64,000 nucleotides of DNA from Shimazuella soli (GCF_022511585.1 NZ_JAKWBN010000002.1:62001-126000), one strand, 5' to 3'. Shown: positions 8,206-17,861, numbered from the stretch's first letter. The notes: generated from the sequence alone by a model not told the origin. A program made the numbers and translations.

Positions 8206-10875
8206 GTGAAAGATATGAAAAAATTAATGTTAATTGACGGAAATAGTATTTTATATCGAGCGTTTTTTGCTCTTCCTCTACTTTCTAATTCTTCAGGTAT
8301 TCATACCAATGCTGCCTACGGATTTGCGATGATGTTAGTGAAAATGTTAGAAGAAGAAAAACCGACTCATGTTTTAGTTGCCTTTGATGCGGGTAAAATG
8401 ACATTTCGACATAAAGACTATGAAGCATACAAAGGAAAAAGAGATAAAACACCAGGGGAACTGTCCGAGCAAGTGCCATTGGTACAAGAGATACTAGATG
8501 CTTTTGCTATTCAAACCTATCAACAAAATGGGTTTGAAGCCGATGATATTATTGGTACACTGGCTGTTCAAGCGGAGAAAGAAAAAATAAATACGTTGAT
8601 CGTTAGTGGAGATAAAGACTTATTTCAACTCATTGCTGATCATGTAACTGTACTACATACGAAAAAAGGCGTTACCGAAATCGATCGATATGATGAAGCA
8701 GCACTTCATGAGCGTTATGGGCTCCGTCCTGATCAAATTGTAGATTTAAAAGGATTGATGGGGGATCCTTCTGATAACATTCCTGGAATCCCAGGGGTAG
8801 GGGAAAAAACTGCCTTAAAATTGTTAGCCAAGTATCCAACTGTTGAAGAGATTATTGCCCATCCAGAGGCATATTCCGGAAAAAAACTTCAAGAAAAACT
8901 GCGGGAGTTTGCGGATGATGCCGTATTGAGTAAAAAATTAGCTACGATTCATACGGAAGTGCCGCTGCCGTTTTCTTTTGCTGAATTAAAATTGCAAGAT
9001 TTTCAGCGGGATAAGGTTAGGGATGTTTTTTCACGTCTTGAATTTCGGACTCTCATGGATCGAGTGGATAAGTCTCCTCTTTTTGTTTCAGATGAAGAAG
9101 GAGAAATGGAGATTACAACTGCTGCTCATGATTACGTGCAGATCGAAGAATCAAATAAAGAGGAGTGGGCGCATTTGTTTCAGCAGTCTCCTCTGGCTGT
9201 TCATCTGGAAACAGATGTAGACAATCCTCATCGTGCAATCATTACTGGAATAGGTTTATCGAGTCCTGATGAAAATGTGTTTCTGCCACTTAAAGTTGCC
9301 AAGGATTGGGATGCTTTTCGTATATGGGTGGAGGATAAAGAAAAGCAAAAAGTCGTGTATGATTTAAAGCGAAGTAAGATTTTATTGGAAAGAGAACAAA
9401 TTCCTATTCATGGATTTGTTTTTGATGTATTGCTTGCGGCATATGTGCTCAATCCATCGGAAACAAAGTTGGAGCTAAGCGATTTAGCTTTGCAGCAAAG
9501 TGTAGGTTATCTGCCTTCTGATGAGGAAGCTTATGGGAAAGGGGCAAAACGAAAACCGCTGACAGGAGATGCGCTGGCAAGCCATGTTACCAAAAAAACG
9601 GCAAAACTATTTGCTTTATACGATACATTACAAAAACAATTAGAAGAAAATGACTTGACCAAATTGCTATGTGAATTGGAGATGCCATTAGCAGCAGTTC
9701 TTGCTGATATGGAGGAATTTGGGGTCAAGGTAGATAAAACCCAATTAGAAGAGCTTGGTTTTACTTTTAAAGAGAAGATTGATCAATTAGAAAAAGAGAT
9801 CATCGAATTAGCAGGTACAGCCTTTAATATAAATTCACCCAAACAACTATCAGAGATATTATTTGAAAAACTGGGCCTTCCAGTAATCAAAAAAACGAAG
9901 ACTGGATACTCGACTGGAGCAGATGTTTTAGAAAAACTTGCTCCGCAGCATGAGATTGTCGAAAAAATTTTACACTATCGTCAGGTTGGAAAGTTATACT
10001 CCACTTATATAGAAGGATTAAAAAAGGAAATCGCTTCGGACGGAAAGATTCATACGCGATTTAATCAAACGATCGCAGCGACAGGGAGACTTAGCAGCAC
10101 AGAACCAAACTTGCAAAATATCCCTATTCGTTTAGAAGAGGGAAGGCAAATTCGGCAAGTATTTGTTCCTTCAGAAGAAAACTGGGTGATTTTAGCTGCG
10201 GACTACTCTCAAGTAGAACTGAGAATATTAGCCCATTTATCCGAAGATCCTATCTTGCAGAGAGCTTTTCAAGAAGACAGAGATATTCATACTCAGACTG
10301 CAATGGATGTATTCGATGTAGATACGACAGAAGTTTCTTCTTTGATGAGAAGTAAAGCAAAAGCCGTGAATTTCGGGATTGTATATGGCATCAGTGCATT
10401 TGGTCTGTCGCAAAACATTAATATCCCACAAAAGGAAGCGAAGGAATTTATCGAACGTTACTTTGCTACTTATCCAAACGTCCGAAAATTTATGGATGAA
10501 GTGGTGATAGAAGCACGAAAAACAGGATATGTAACTACTTTGTTAAATCGTCGACGTTATCTTCCAGACATCAATGCTTCTCAGTTTAACGCGAGAAGTT
10601 TTGCTGAACGGACTGCGATGAATACACCTATCCAAGGCAGTGCAGCAGATATTATCAAAAATGCGATGGTTCATCTATATCGAGCTATGCAAGAACGTCA
10701 GTTAAAAAGTAGAATGTTACTGCAAGTGCATGACGAACTTATCTTTGAAGTTCCACCAGAGGAGCTGGAGGAGATGAAGAAATTAGTTCGTGAAGAGATG
10801 GAAAATGCAGTGCCGCTTAGCGTACCGCTCAAAGTAGATGTCAATATAGGCAAGAGTTGGTATGAAGCGAAATAA
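8206..10875 (+). CDS. polA: DNA polymerase I
   Basis: This 889-residue polymerase fills gaps in repair and removes Okazaki primers. Order of domains: 5'-nuclease (about 1-290; DGNSILYRAF, FEADDIIGTL, VSGDKDLFQL, GDPSDNIPGIPGVGEKTA), a degenerate 3'-5' exonuclease domain (about 300-470; the catalytic acidic residues are not conserved, as in other Bacillus PolA), then the polymerase (motif A DYSQVELRILAHL, motif B RSKAKAVNFGIVYGISAFG, motif C QVHDELIFEVP). The start may be GTG 8206 or ATG 8215; only the latter leaves room for the ribosome site AAGG. It heads polA-mutM-coaE. Confidence 0.98.
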   Translation: MKDMKKLMLIDGNSILYRAFFALPLLSNSSGIHTNAAYGFAMMLVKMLEEEKPTHVLVAFDAGKMTFRHKDYEAYKGKRDKTPGELSEQVPLVQEILDAFAIQTYQQNGFEADDIIGTLAVQAEKEKINTLIVSGDKDLFQLIADHVTVLHTKKGVTEIDRYDEAALHERYGLRPDQIVDLKGLMGDPSDNIPGIPGVGEKTALKLLAKYPTVEEIIAHPEAYSGKKLQEKLREFADDAVLSKKLATIHTEVPLPFSFAELKLQDFQRDKVRDVFSRLEFRTLMDRVDKSPLFVSDEEGEMEITTAAHDYVQIEESNKEEWAHLFQQSPLAVHLETDVDNPHRAIITGIGLSSPDENVFLPLKVAKDWDAFRIWVEDKEKQKVVYDLKRSKILLEREQIPIHGFVFDVLLAAYVLNPSETKLELSDLALQQSVGYLPSDEEAYGKGAKRKPLTGDALASHVTKKTAKLFALYDTLQKQLEENDLTKLLCELEMPLAAVLADMEEFGVKVDKTQLEELGFTFKEKIDQLEKEIIELAGTAFNINSPKQLSEILFEKLGLPVIKKTKTGYSTGADVLEKLAPQHEIVEKILHYRQVGKLYSTYIEGLKKEIASDGKIHTRFNQTIAATGRLSSTEPNLQNIPIRLEEGRQIRQVFVPSEENWVILAADYSQVELRILAHLSEDPILQRAFQEDRDIHTQTAMDVFDVDTTEVSSLMRSKAKAVNFGIVYGISAFGLSQNINIPQKEAKEFIERYFATYPNVRKFMDEVVIEARKTGYVTTLLNRRRYLPDINASQFNARSFAERTAMNTPIQGSAADIIKNAMVHLYRAMQERQLKSRMLLQVHDELIFEVPPEELEEMKKLVREEMENAVPLSVPLKVDVNIGKSWYEAK

Positions 10876-10909
10876 AGACATAATGAAAATAGAGAAAGAG
10901 GATGGAGAA

Positions 10910-11734
10910 ATGCCAGAATTACCGGAGGTAGAGACAGTAAGACGAACTTTGTCTTCTCTTATCGTGGGGAAAACCATTCGTGAAGTTACCGTCTCTTTGC
11001 CTCGTATTATTCGCAAACCAGATGATATAAAGGAATTCGCTGATAAATTAGCAGGGACTACGATTACTTCTGTTGATCGAAGAGGCAAATTTCTAAAGCT
11101 ATTTGCTGATCCATATGTATTAGTTTCACATTTGAGGATGGAGGGCAAATATCGGATGGCAAAGAGCACAGATCCAGTTGAAAAACATGATCACGTTATT
11201 TTTCATTTTACTGATGGTACAGAGTTACGCTACAAAGATGTACGTCAATTTGGAACGATGGATTTGTTTTTACGCGGGGAAGAGGACAATGATGCACCTC
11301 TTGGCAAATTGGGACCTGAACCACTGAGTGATGAGTTTACAAGGCAGTGGTTTCAATCTCAACTTAGTAAAAAAACGACAAAAATAAAAGCCTTACTGCT
11401 CAATCAACATTTTTTAGTTGGACTTGGTAATATATATGTTGATGAAGCTTTGCACCGGGCAAAAATTCATCCAGAGCGTGCAGCTAAAAGCTTAACGAAA
11501 AAAGAGGTATCTGAACTATTTCAAGCTATCCGGGAAACTCTGCAAACAGCGATCGATGCAGGTGGTTCATCTGTACGATCCTATGTGAATGGCCAAGGAG
11601 AAATGGGATATTTTCAATTGCAGATAAAAGTATACGGAAGAAAAAATGAGCCCTGCTACACATGTGGGAATCCTATCAGCAGATTAATTGTTGCTGGCCG
11701 CGGGACACATATTTGTAATACATGCCAGCATTAA
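10910..11734 (+). CDS. mutM: Formamidopyrimidine-DNA glycosylase
   Basis: The enzyme excises 8-oxoguanine and cleaves the abasic site. The start is fixed by chemistry: the mature N terminus must be Pro-Glu-Leu-Pro-Glu, and ATG at 10910 gives MPELPEVETVRR. Residues 2-3 are the catalytic Pro and Glu; near the C terminus are the helix-two-turn-helix (VGLGNIYVDEAL) and the zinc finger CYTCGNPI ... CNTCQ. Length 274 is normal. It follows polA by 34 nt in a repair operon. Confidence 0.97.
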   Translation: MPELPEVETVRRTLSSLIVGKTIREVTVSLPRIIRKPDDIKEFADKLAGTTITSVDRRGKFLKLFADPYVLVSHLRMEGKYRMAKSTDPVEKHDHVIFHFTDGTELRYKDVRQFGTMDLFLRGEEDNDAPLGKLGPEPLSDEFTRQWFQSQLSKKTTKIKALLLNQHFLVGLGNIYVDEALHRAKIHPERAAKSLTKKEVSELFQAIRETLQTAIDAGGSSVRSYVNGQGEMGYFQLQIKVYGRKNEPCYTCGNPISRLIVAGRGTHICNTCQH

Positions 11735-11774
11735 ATAGCTATGTTTTTCAATGAAGAAAGTATATGGTGATGAT

Positions 11775-12365
11775 ATGATATATGGATTGACAGGCGGGAT
11801 TGCTACAGGCAAAAGTACAGTAGCTGAAATGCTTCGGGAACTTGGGGCATATATCATAGATGCAGATCAGATTTCGCGGCAAGTAGTAGAGCCAGATCAG
11901 CTCGGTGCAAAAAGGATAAGAGAACACTTTGGAAAAGAGCTCTTTACAGTAGATGGTCAGTTAAAAAGGGACAAGCTTGCTCAAATTATATTTCATAATT
12001 CCTCAGCAAGGAAACAATTAAATCATTTGCTGCATCCTATTATTATGAAGGAGATGCAGAGGCAAACGGATAAAATCCTCAAACAAGAGAAAGATGCTGT
12101 GGTGATTTGGGATATTCCTTTGTTGTATGAAGAAAATTTGACCAATTTTGTCCAAAAGGTTATTGTGATATATGTGCCTCAAGAGGTACAATGCAGGCGT
12201 TTGCAGTTACGCAACAACTTAAATCAAGAAGAAGCAGAGTCTCGTATTCAATCGCAACTGTCGATAGAAGAGAAAAAAAGTTTGGCGGACTACTTGATTG
12301 ATAATAGTGGGACAGTTCAACAAACAAAGAGACAGGTAGTGGCATTATGGAATCATCTAACCTAA
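11775..12365 (+). CDS. coaE: Dephospho-CoA kinase
   Basis: It phosphorylates dephospho-CoA in the last step of coenzyme A synthesis. The P-loop GGIATGKST is at residues 8-16, followed by IDADQISRQVVEP (substrate-binding DAD) and IPLLYEENL (lid/active-site region). ATG 11775 is preferred over 11751 because it places the P-loop at the usual position and has a weak GGTGAT upstream. About 196 residues. The last 19 nt overlap the next gene. In B. subtilis ytaF lies between mutM and coaE; it is absent here. Confidence 0.95.
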   Translation: MIYGLTGGIATGKSTVAEMLRELGAYIIDADQISRQVVEPDQLGAKRIREHFGKELFTVDGQLKRDKLAQIIFHNSSARKQLNHLLHPIIMKEMQRQTDKILKQEKDAVVIWDIPLLYEENLTNFVQKVIVIYVPQEVQCRRLQLRNNLNQEEAESRIQSQLSIEEKKSLADYLIDNSGTVQQTKRQVVALWNHLT

Positions 12366-12958
12366 AGAAATGGATTGAGCCAGCCCTTCAGGCTCTTCCA
12401 AGAAAAAGGTTTATCGTAATTGGAATTATTTTCATTATTCTATCCCTTGTTATCGCATTTCCTCTGTTTAATCGTTGGATTTATCCGTTGGATTATGAGG
12501 ACAATATTTTAAAAAGTGCAAAACAGACAAACACAGATCCATTTCTAATTATGGCTATTATCCGTGTGGAGACCAAGTTTGATCCGGAAAAACAGTCTCA
12601 TGTTGGTGCACAAGGACTGATGCAATTGATGATCCCAACAGTAGACTATGCGATTAAAAAAGGAAATTTTTCACCTTCCATGCGACAATACATCAAAGTA
12701 CCAGCAGTGAACATACAAGTCGGGAGTTGGTATTTAAGTGATCTAACCCGACAATTTAAAGGAAATAAAGTTGCAGTAATCGCAGCATATAATGCAGGAC
12801 CTGCGCGAGTACAGAAATGGTTAAAAGACGGAACATGGGATGGGACAAGGCAGAATGTACAAAAGATTCCCTATGGGGAAACTAGACATTATGTACAACG
12901 GGTAACCTTTTTCTATGAAAAATACAAATCATTGTATATGGATCTAGTGAAAGATTAA
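12347..12958 (+). CDS. Membrane-anchored lytic transglycosylase (SLT domain)
   Basis: This 203-residue protein cleaves the glycan strands of peptidoglycan outside the membrane. A single membrane segment (about 22-43, FIVIGIIFIILSLVIAF) anchors it, followed by an SLT domain with the catalytic Glu in IIRVETKFDPEKQSHVGAQGLMQLM, then AYNAGPARVQKWL and YVQRV. It overlaps coaE by 19 nt, so it is translated from the same message. B. subtilis YjbJ is the likely counterpart; here the gene sits in the polA operon. Confidence 0.9.
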   Translation: MESSNLKKWIEPALQALPRKRFIVIGIIFIILSLVIAFPLFNRWIYPLDYEDNILKSAKQTNTDPFLIMAIIRVETKFDPEKQSHVGAQGLMQLMIPTVDYAIKKGNFSPSMRQYIKVPAVNIQVGSWYLSDLTRQFKGNKVAVIAAYNAGPARVQKWLKDGTWDGTRQNVQKIPYGETRHYVQRVTFFYEKYKSLYMDLVKD

Positions 12959-12959
12959 G

Positions 12960-12986
12960 CGGACAGCTTTTATGTCCGTTTTTTCT
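12960..12986 (+). terminator. Terminator of the polA-mutM-coaE-slt operon
   Basis: CGGACA / TGTCCG hairpin followed by TTTTTT, right after the transglycosylase stop. Confidence 0.85.
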
Positions 12987-13129
12987 TGTGAAAAGATTTC
13001 CTTATGATCTATCGAGACGAAAAATAGGCATGTCTTATTAGATGTTTTTATTGCAAAATGTGTCATACTGATTATAATGAAATAGAGGATTAGTGTGTTA
13101 TAAACAGCATCGGAAGGGGAAGCAATTAT

Positions 13130-14164
13130 ATGAAACTACGCATTGCTATAAATGGTTTTGGACGAATTGGAAGAATGGTTTTTAGAAAAGCGATCACAGA
13201 CCCCACTTGTGAGGTAGTTGCAATTAATGCGAGCTATCCAGCAGAAACATTGGCACATCTTATTAAATTTGATACCATACATGGATTTTTTGATGAAGAA
13301 GTTATTGCAGAAGAAGGAATGCTCTACGTAAATCGTCAAGCTGTCCGCTTGGTTTCCAATCGAAATCCTTTGGAACTTCCTTGGGAAGAGTTGGGCGTTG
13401 ATGTTGTGATAGAGGCCACTGGTAAGTTTTGTGACCGCGAGGGAGCTTCTCTTCATTTACAAGCGGGAGCCAAAAAAGTAGTGATAACAGCACCAGGTAA
13501 AAATGAGGATGCTACGATTGTTATGGGAGTAAATCATGAAATTTATGATTCAGAAAACCATCACATTGTTTCCAATGCATCTTGTACCACAAATGGTCTT
13601 GCACCAGTTGTAAAAGTTTTACATGATCGTTTTGGAATTCAACATGGATTGATGACAACTGTTCATTCGTTTACAAATGACCAAAATAATCTTGATAACC
13701 CACATAAAGATTTGCGCCGTGCCCGGGCATGTTCTCAATCGATTATTCCTACCAAAACAGGGGCAGCAAAAGCATTAGGATTAGTTATTCCTGAATTACA
13801 AGGGAAGTTGAACGGTTTCTCGCTAAGAGTTCCAACTCCAAACGTATCGGTAGTTGATTTGGTCGTAGATTTACAGACAAATGTCACAGCAGAAGCGGTA
13901 AATGAAGCTTTTCGTAATGCTTCCGCACAAGCAATGAAAGGAATCTTGCAATACTGTGAACTGCCGCTTGTATCTACAGACTTTATTGGGAATGAAAATT
14001 CTTCAATAGTTGATGCACTTTCGACAATGGTTATTGGAGAAAGACAAGTAAAAGTACTCGCTTGGTATGATAATGAATGGGGTTATTCTTGCCGTGTGGT
14101 TGATCTGGCTAAATATGTAGGGGAAGCACTTCATCAAAAAAAACTAGTACATGCTACTGCTTGA
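13130..14164 (+). CDS. gapB: Glyceraldehyde-3-phosphate dehydrogenase, GapB type
   Basis: The 344-residue enzyme interconverts 1,3-bisphosphoglycerate and glyceraldehyde 3-phosphate. It shows the Rossmann motif INGFGRIGRMVFRKA, the catalytic SNASCTTNGLAPV and WYDNEWGYSCRVVDL. The residues after the second strand, INASYPAETLAHL, match B. subtilis GapB (gluconeogenic, NADP-preferring) rather than the IND/INDLT of glycolytic GapA, and the gene is in the gapB position downstream of coaE. ATG behind GGAAGGGGAAGC. Cofactor preference is inferred. Confidence 0.93.
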   Translation: MKLRIAINGFGRIGRMVFRKAITDPTCEVVAINASYPAETLAHLIKFDTIHGFFDEEVIAEEGMLYVNRQAVRLVSNRNPLELPWEELGVDVVIEATGKFCDREGASLHLQAGAKKVVITAPGKNEDATIVMGVNHEIYDSENHHIVSNASCTTNGLAPVVKVLHDRFGIQHGLMTTVHSFTNDQNNLDNPHKDLRRARACSQSIIPTKTGAAKALGLVIPELQGKLNGFSLRVPTPNVSVVDLVVDLQTNVTAEAVNEAFRNASAQAMKGILQYCELPLVSTDFIGNENSSIVDALSTMVIGERQVKVLAWYDNEWGYSCRVVDLAKYVGEALHQKKLVHATA

Positions 14165-14216
14165 CATTCCGCTAAGTAATCTATGCTTGAAGCTCGATGA
14201 TACTAAGAGGACATAA

Positions 14217-14246
14217 AAAAACCGTTCCCCTGTGGAACGGTTTTTA
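14217..14246. terminator. Bidirectional terminator between gapB and the SDR gene
   Basis: AAAACCGTTCC / GGAACGGTTTTT around a 5-nt loop between two convergent genes, with A and T runs on both sides. Confidence 0.85.
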
Positions 14247-15020
14247 TCTTGTGGCAGACATGCCGCCATCTACGTTGTAAACACTTCCTGTTGTATATTT
14301 CGCTTCTTCTGAAGCTAAGAATAAGATGGTATTTGCTACTTCTGCAGTGGTTCCATATCTTTTCATCGGTATGTAACGACAGAAATCTTGACGTACTTGC
14401 TTCTCCATCCCCGGATTTAATTTGCTTTCGAGGCGGTCCATTGCACTGGTTTCAATAGGTGCAGAAATAACAGCGTTTACACGGATATTGGATTGACTAT
14501 TTTCTAAAGCTGCTGTTTTGACTAATCCTAACATGGCATGTTGTAACATAACATGAGAGGATAGCATAGGCAGTCCCATAAGTCCAGCTACTGTACCATA
14601 AGCTACAATAGAGCCGCATCCATTTCTTTGCATGATGGGAATTACTTGTTTAATGAGAAAAACTATGTCCTTTAAGTGAAAATACAATTTATCTAATTCA
14701 TTTTCTTCCAGTTCTTCAATAGGGCCAACCATACAATCATTTGGTGATGCATATACGAGAATATCGATGGTGCCAAAATATTGTACAACGTCATCAATAC
14801 AAACTGCTATTTCAGAATCCTTGCCTCCTTCCATTGAGATCAGCAGCGACCGATCAGAAATAAAATGGTCTTTTGATGATAATTGCATTGCACTAATATT
14901 TTGATAGTTATCAATAAGGGCAAGTTTTGCTCCTTCTTGGGCAAATTGTTTTGCCACTTGATAACCTACTCCATCTGTAGCACCAGTAATGAGAACTACT
15001 TTATCTTGAAAACGTTTCAC
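14244..15020 (-). CDS. Short-chain dehydrogenase/reductase family protein with altered active site
   Basis: A 258-residue SDR fold: dinucleotide motif TGATDGVG at the N terminus, C-terminal TGSVYNVDGG. In the active-site region, where classical SDRs read S-x(12)-Y-x3-K, this protein reads VAYGTVAGLMGLPMLSSHVMLQHA: the Tyr position is His and the Lys is Gln. NAG in strand 4 is also changed (VYASP). It may bind nucleotide without acting as a normal dehydrogenase. It occupies the place of speD in the B. subtilis order and is transcribed against its neighbours. Substrate unknown. Confidence 0.8.
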   Translation of the reverse strand: MKRFQDKVVLITGATDGVGYQVAKQFAQEGAKLALIDNYQNISAMQLSSKDHFISDRSLLISMEGGKDSEIAVCIDDVVQYFGTIDILVYASPNDCMVGPIEELEENELDKLYFHLKDIVFLIKQVIPIMQRNGCGSIVAYGTVAGLMGLPMLSSHVMLQHAMLGLVKTAALENSQSNIRVNAVISAPIETSAMDRLESKLNPGMEKQVRQDFCRYIPMKRYGTTAEVANTILFLASEEAKYTTGSVYNVDGGMSATR

Positions 15021-15259
15021 TATTCTTTTCCGCTCCCTGATTTTCGATATCTTTTAAGTATACTTCAAAAAAGAAATCAATAGAGTATTGTAATATTTTA
15101 GACGAATAATGTTCAAAACTACAGGTTGCTATTTTTTGAATTTGCCTTCTTTTTTCAATAAAATAGATCTCATAAAGGCAGAAGAAAAAAGAGGATTGAG
15201 CATCAGATCATTTAACTGTATCTTTAAATGATAGTAGACTGGATACGGGAGGAACGATA

Positions 15260-15766
15260 ATGAAATGTCCGATTTGTAATCATAATGGGAGCCGAGTGCT
15301 CGATTCTCGACCTGTTCATGATGGGAAAGCGATTAGAAGGAGGCGCGAATGCGAAGCTTGTAACGAACGATTTACAACTTTTGAAATGATAGAAGAGAAA
15401 CCATTAATGGTAATAAAAAAAGATGGGAGCCGAGAAGAATTTAGTCGAGAAAAATTATTACGTGGGTTAATTCGAGCTTGTGAGAAAAGACCTGTGCCAA
15501 CGAGTAGTTTAGAAGGACTTGTTCTCGATATGGAACGAAAACTTCGTGAGGTAGGTATTTTAGAAGTTCCAACTACAGAAATAGGAGAAATGGTATTGGA
15601 ACGGTTAGTGAAAATTGATGAAGTTGCTTATGTTCGTTTTGCGTCTGTCTATCGACAATTTCAAGACATTCATCTTTTTGTAAGAGAATTGGAAGATTTA
15701 CGAAAAAGGTCACATGAAGGAGATTTTGAACATTTTTTGGATGAAAACGACATAGATCGAGAATAA
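15260..15766 (+). CDS. nrdR: Transcriptional repressor NrdR
   Basis: NrdR represses ribonucleotide reductase genes in response to dATP/ATP. The N-terminal zinc ribbon CPICNHNG ... [12 protein letters not shown] (four Cys) is followed by the ATP-cone domain ([20 protein letters not shown]). Start ATG behind GGGAGGAACG. The length of 168 is slightly above the usual ~150 because of an acidic C-terminal tail ([11 protein letters not shown]). It lies just before dnaB as in B. subtilis. Confidence 0.97.
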   Translation: MKCPICNHNGSRVLDSRPVHDGKAIRRRRECEACNERFTTFEMIEEKPLMVIKKDGSREEFSREKLLRGLIRACEKRPVPTSSLEGLVLDMERKLREVGILEVPTTEIGEMVLERLVKIDEVAYVRFASVYRQFQDIHLFVRELEDLRKRSHEGDFEHFLDENDIDRE

Positions 15767-15853
15767 TTTTTGGTTGGCTTTGTGTGCCCATTTACGATAA
15801 AATGAACAAACCCGCTATTCATTCGGAGATAAAAATTAGGGAGGTCACATTCT

Positions 15854-17152
15854 ATGTTTTGGCAAGAAATCCAATTCCGTAGTCGACAAGAAAAAGCATT
15901 GGATGATACAGATCTTTTTTCTTTGACACATCTCTATCAACCAATTGTCGGAGTCATGGGGGTTGGATTGTATGTGACGCTTCACTCGCAGGCCTCCAAA
16001 CAAGAAACTTCCGCTCTGCTCACCCATACATACCTCTTCAAATTACTCTCTATTTCACACAATCAATTGTTGGAAGCGAGATATCAATTAGAGGGAGTTG
16101 GTTTACTGCGAACATTTGAAAAAAGTAATCAAAGAGAGGGGAATTACTTGGAGTACCAAGTTATATCACCCTTGGCACCCCTTACTTTTTTTCAAACCAT
16201 GCCATTGGCAATCCAATTGCAGCATCGTCTGGGTAAAGATGAGTATCAATTGGTGAAAAATCAAGTGTGGTCAGAAGATAAAGAGATTCAGAGTGTTAAT
16301 TTGACGAAAAGCTTCCAAGAAGTTTACGGACAAAAAGAAGCTACCGTTCCTACCCAAGTAATACCAGCTACGAAAAAGCGAAAATCGAATATCGATTTTG
16401 GGTTTATTCGTTCGCGATTGGCATCGATTATTAAGCCTGCTCATTGGACTTCCCAACTTGAATCAGAGTTGAAACAAGCTTGTTACTTATTTAAGTTGGA
16501 CGAGTCTACACTGATTAAAGCTATTCAGAATCCAGAAGTTTCGTACGGTGGACATGTTAATTTAGAAAAACTTTTCCATTATTTAAACACGTCACCTTAT
16601 TCAAATAAATCTGTTGTTTCACCTACAAGTAAGGAAAAGTCAGTCATAAAAGAGCCGGCAATGTCTCCTAAAGAAAAACATTTCCAGTTGTTAGAGACTA
16701 TTTCTCCATTTGAACTTTTAGCTCATTATCAAGGAGGAGCGGCTGTACCAAAGAGTGAGATGAATCTGATTCAATCATTGCTGACGCACTATCAGTTACC
16801 TGCACCTGTTGTGAATGTACTATTGGATTTTGTCATGCTCAAGTGTGACCGAAAATTACCAAAAGCATATGTAGAAAAAATAGCTTCTCACTGGAAACGT
16901 TTAAATATTCAAACATCTGAGCAGGCAAGAGAACAAGCTCTCAAAGAACATACCAAACAGCCAAACCAAAATTCCAACACAACAAAAGCTAAAAGAAGAC
17001 CTAGTGTGAAAAAACTGCCTAAAACCATCGCCCGAGAAGTTATCGAGCCTAGTTTTACAGACGAAGAACTACAAGGGACTTATGATGATATTCAAGCTAC
17101 AATGAAATTTTTGCGTTCAACTGAAAAACAAGTGTTGCACAATAAAGAGTAG
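15854..17152 (+). CDS. dnaB: Replication initiation/membrane attachment protein DnaB
   Basis: This is the Gram-positive DnaB (not the replicative helicase). It works with DnaD and DnaI to load helicase at oriC and at restart sites. The 432-residue protein has the winged-helix-like N-terminal region (TDLFSLTHLYQPIVGVMGVGLYVTL), a middle DnaB_2 part and the C-terminal motif VLLDFVMLKCDRKLPKAYVEKIASHWKRLNI. Its usual partner dnaI normally follows at once; here tRNA genes follow and no dnaI is present before ytxC/thrS. Confidence 0.93.
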   Translation: MFWQEIQFRSRQEKALDDTDLFSLTHLYQPIVGVMGVGLYVTLHSQASKQETSALLTHTYLFKLLSISHNQLLEARYQLEGVGLLRTFEKSNQREGNYLEYQVISPLAPLTFFQTMPLAIQLQHRLGKDEYQLVKNQVWSEDKEIQSVNLTKSFQEVYGQKEATVPTQVIPATKKRKSNIDFGFIRSRLASIIKPAHWTSQLESELKQACYLFKLDESTLIKAIQNPEVSYGGHVNLEKLFHYLNTSPYSNKSVVSPTSKEKSVIKEPAMSPKEKHFQLLETISPFELLAHYQGGAAVPKSEMNLIQSLLTHYQLPAPVVNVLLDFVMLKCDRKLPKAYVEKIASHWKRLNIQTSEQAREQALKEHTKQPNQNSNTTKAKRRPSVKKLPKTIAREVIEPSFTDEELQGTYDDIQATMKFLRSTEKQVLHNKE

Positions 17153-17212
17153 CGTGCTATAATAATTTTTGTCAGTTTGAAAGGACTTAAATATGTTTGA
17201 AAAATGTTTGAT

Positions 17213-17288
<76 letters not shown>

Positions 17289-17291
17289 GTT

Positions 17292-17366
17292 GCGGAAGTG
17301 GCTCAGTGGTAGAGCATCGCCTTGCCAAGGCGAGGGTCGCGGGTTCGAATCCCGTCTTCCGCTCCA
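17292..17366 (+). tRNA. tRNA-Gly (GCC)
   Basis: 75 nt with encoded CCA; acceptor GCGGAAG/CTTCCGC, anticodon loop TTGCCAA giving GCC, T-loop GGTTCGAATCC. 3 nt after tRNA-Phe. Confidence 0.97.
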
Positions 17367-17378
17367 ATTTACTGCCTT

Positions 17379-17467
17379 GCCGGGGTGGCGGAATAGGCAG
17401 ACGCACAGGACTTAAAATCCTGCGGTAGGTGACTACCGTGCCGGTTCAAGTCCGGCCCTCGGCACCA
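17379..17467 (+). tRNA. tRNA-Leu (TAA)
   Basis: 89 nt with a long variable arm and encoded CCA; anticodon loop CTTAAAA giving TAA, T-loop GGTTCAAGTCC. A decayed integrase lies about 100 nt downstream, so this gene's 3' end is the likely former attachment site. Confidence 0.97.
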
Positions 17468-17555
17468 TATATATTAGCGTTCTGGAGATTTTGAAGCAAG
17501 GAAGGTTTAAGGTAAAAAACACAGTTTTCCAAACGAATTGCAAATCTGTATCTTA

Positions 17556-17810
17556 CTAAAATTTTTTCCTTTCTTGTGATCTCCAAAGAAGAAGTCGTCC
17601 AGTTTTTGGACGGCTTCTTTTTGCATGTTGAAGTGATATGAGAATGAGATCCGTAGTTATGGTAATAGTAAAATGACCGAGTCGTTCAGATATCACTTTT
17701 GGATGTTTTCCTTGTTTCATAAGCAGTGTTCGGTAGGAGAAAGATATTTTTGCAATACCTGTGAAAACAAATGAAGTTCTTCTTGAGTGGGTACCTTCAC
17801 ATAGAAACAC
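17556..17810 (-). pseudogene. Tyrosine recombinase (phage/ICE integrase) C-terminal remnant
   Basis: About 85 codons are open on the minus strand. The middle reads LLMKQGKHPKVISERLGHFTITITTD, which is the C-terminal segment of phage-type tyrosine integrases (typically LLLKQGVHPKVVSERLGHSSI-like with the conserved H of the LGH motif). The catalytic Tyr and the upstream R-H-x-x-R are lost, and the flanking residues do not fit. It lies directly behind the tRNA cluster, a classic integration site. Overlaps a tRNA-operon terminator, so it is certainly not expressed as a full enzyme. Confidence 0.7.
17585..17618 (+). terminator. Terminator downstream of the tRNA cluster
   Basis: AAGAAGTCGTCCA / TGGACGGCTTCTT hairpin followed by a T-run. 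Confidence 0.8.
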
Positions 17811-17861
17811 GCTATCCTTTCTTTTTTCATTTCTAAAGAAAGAAGAGTAGCGTGTTTTTTT
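17805..17861. terminator. Long terminator-like hairpin
   Basis: AAACACGCTA and TAGCGTGTTTTTTT pair across a loop that itself holds TTTCTT/AAGAAA. It may have been the terminator of a gene lost with the integrated element. Confidence 0.6.
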
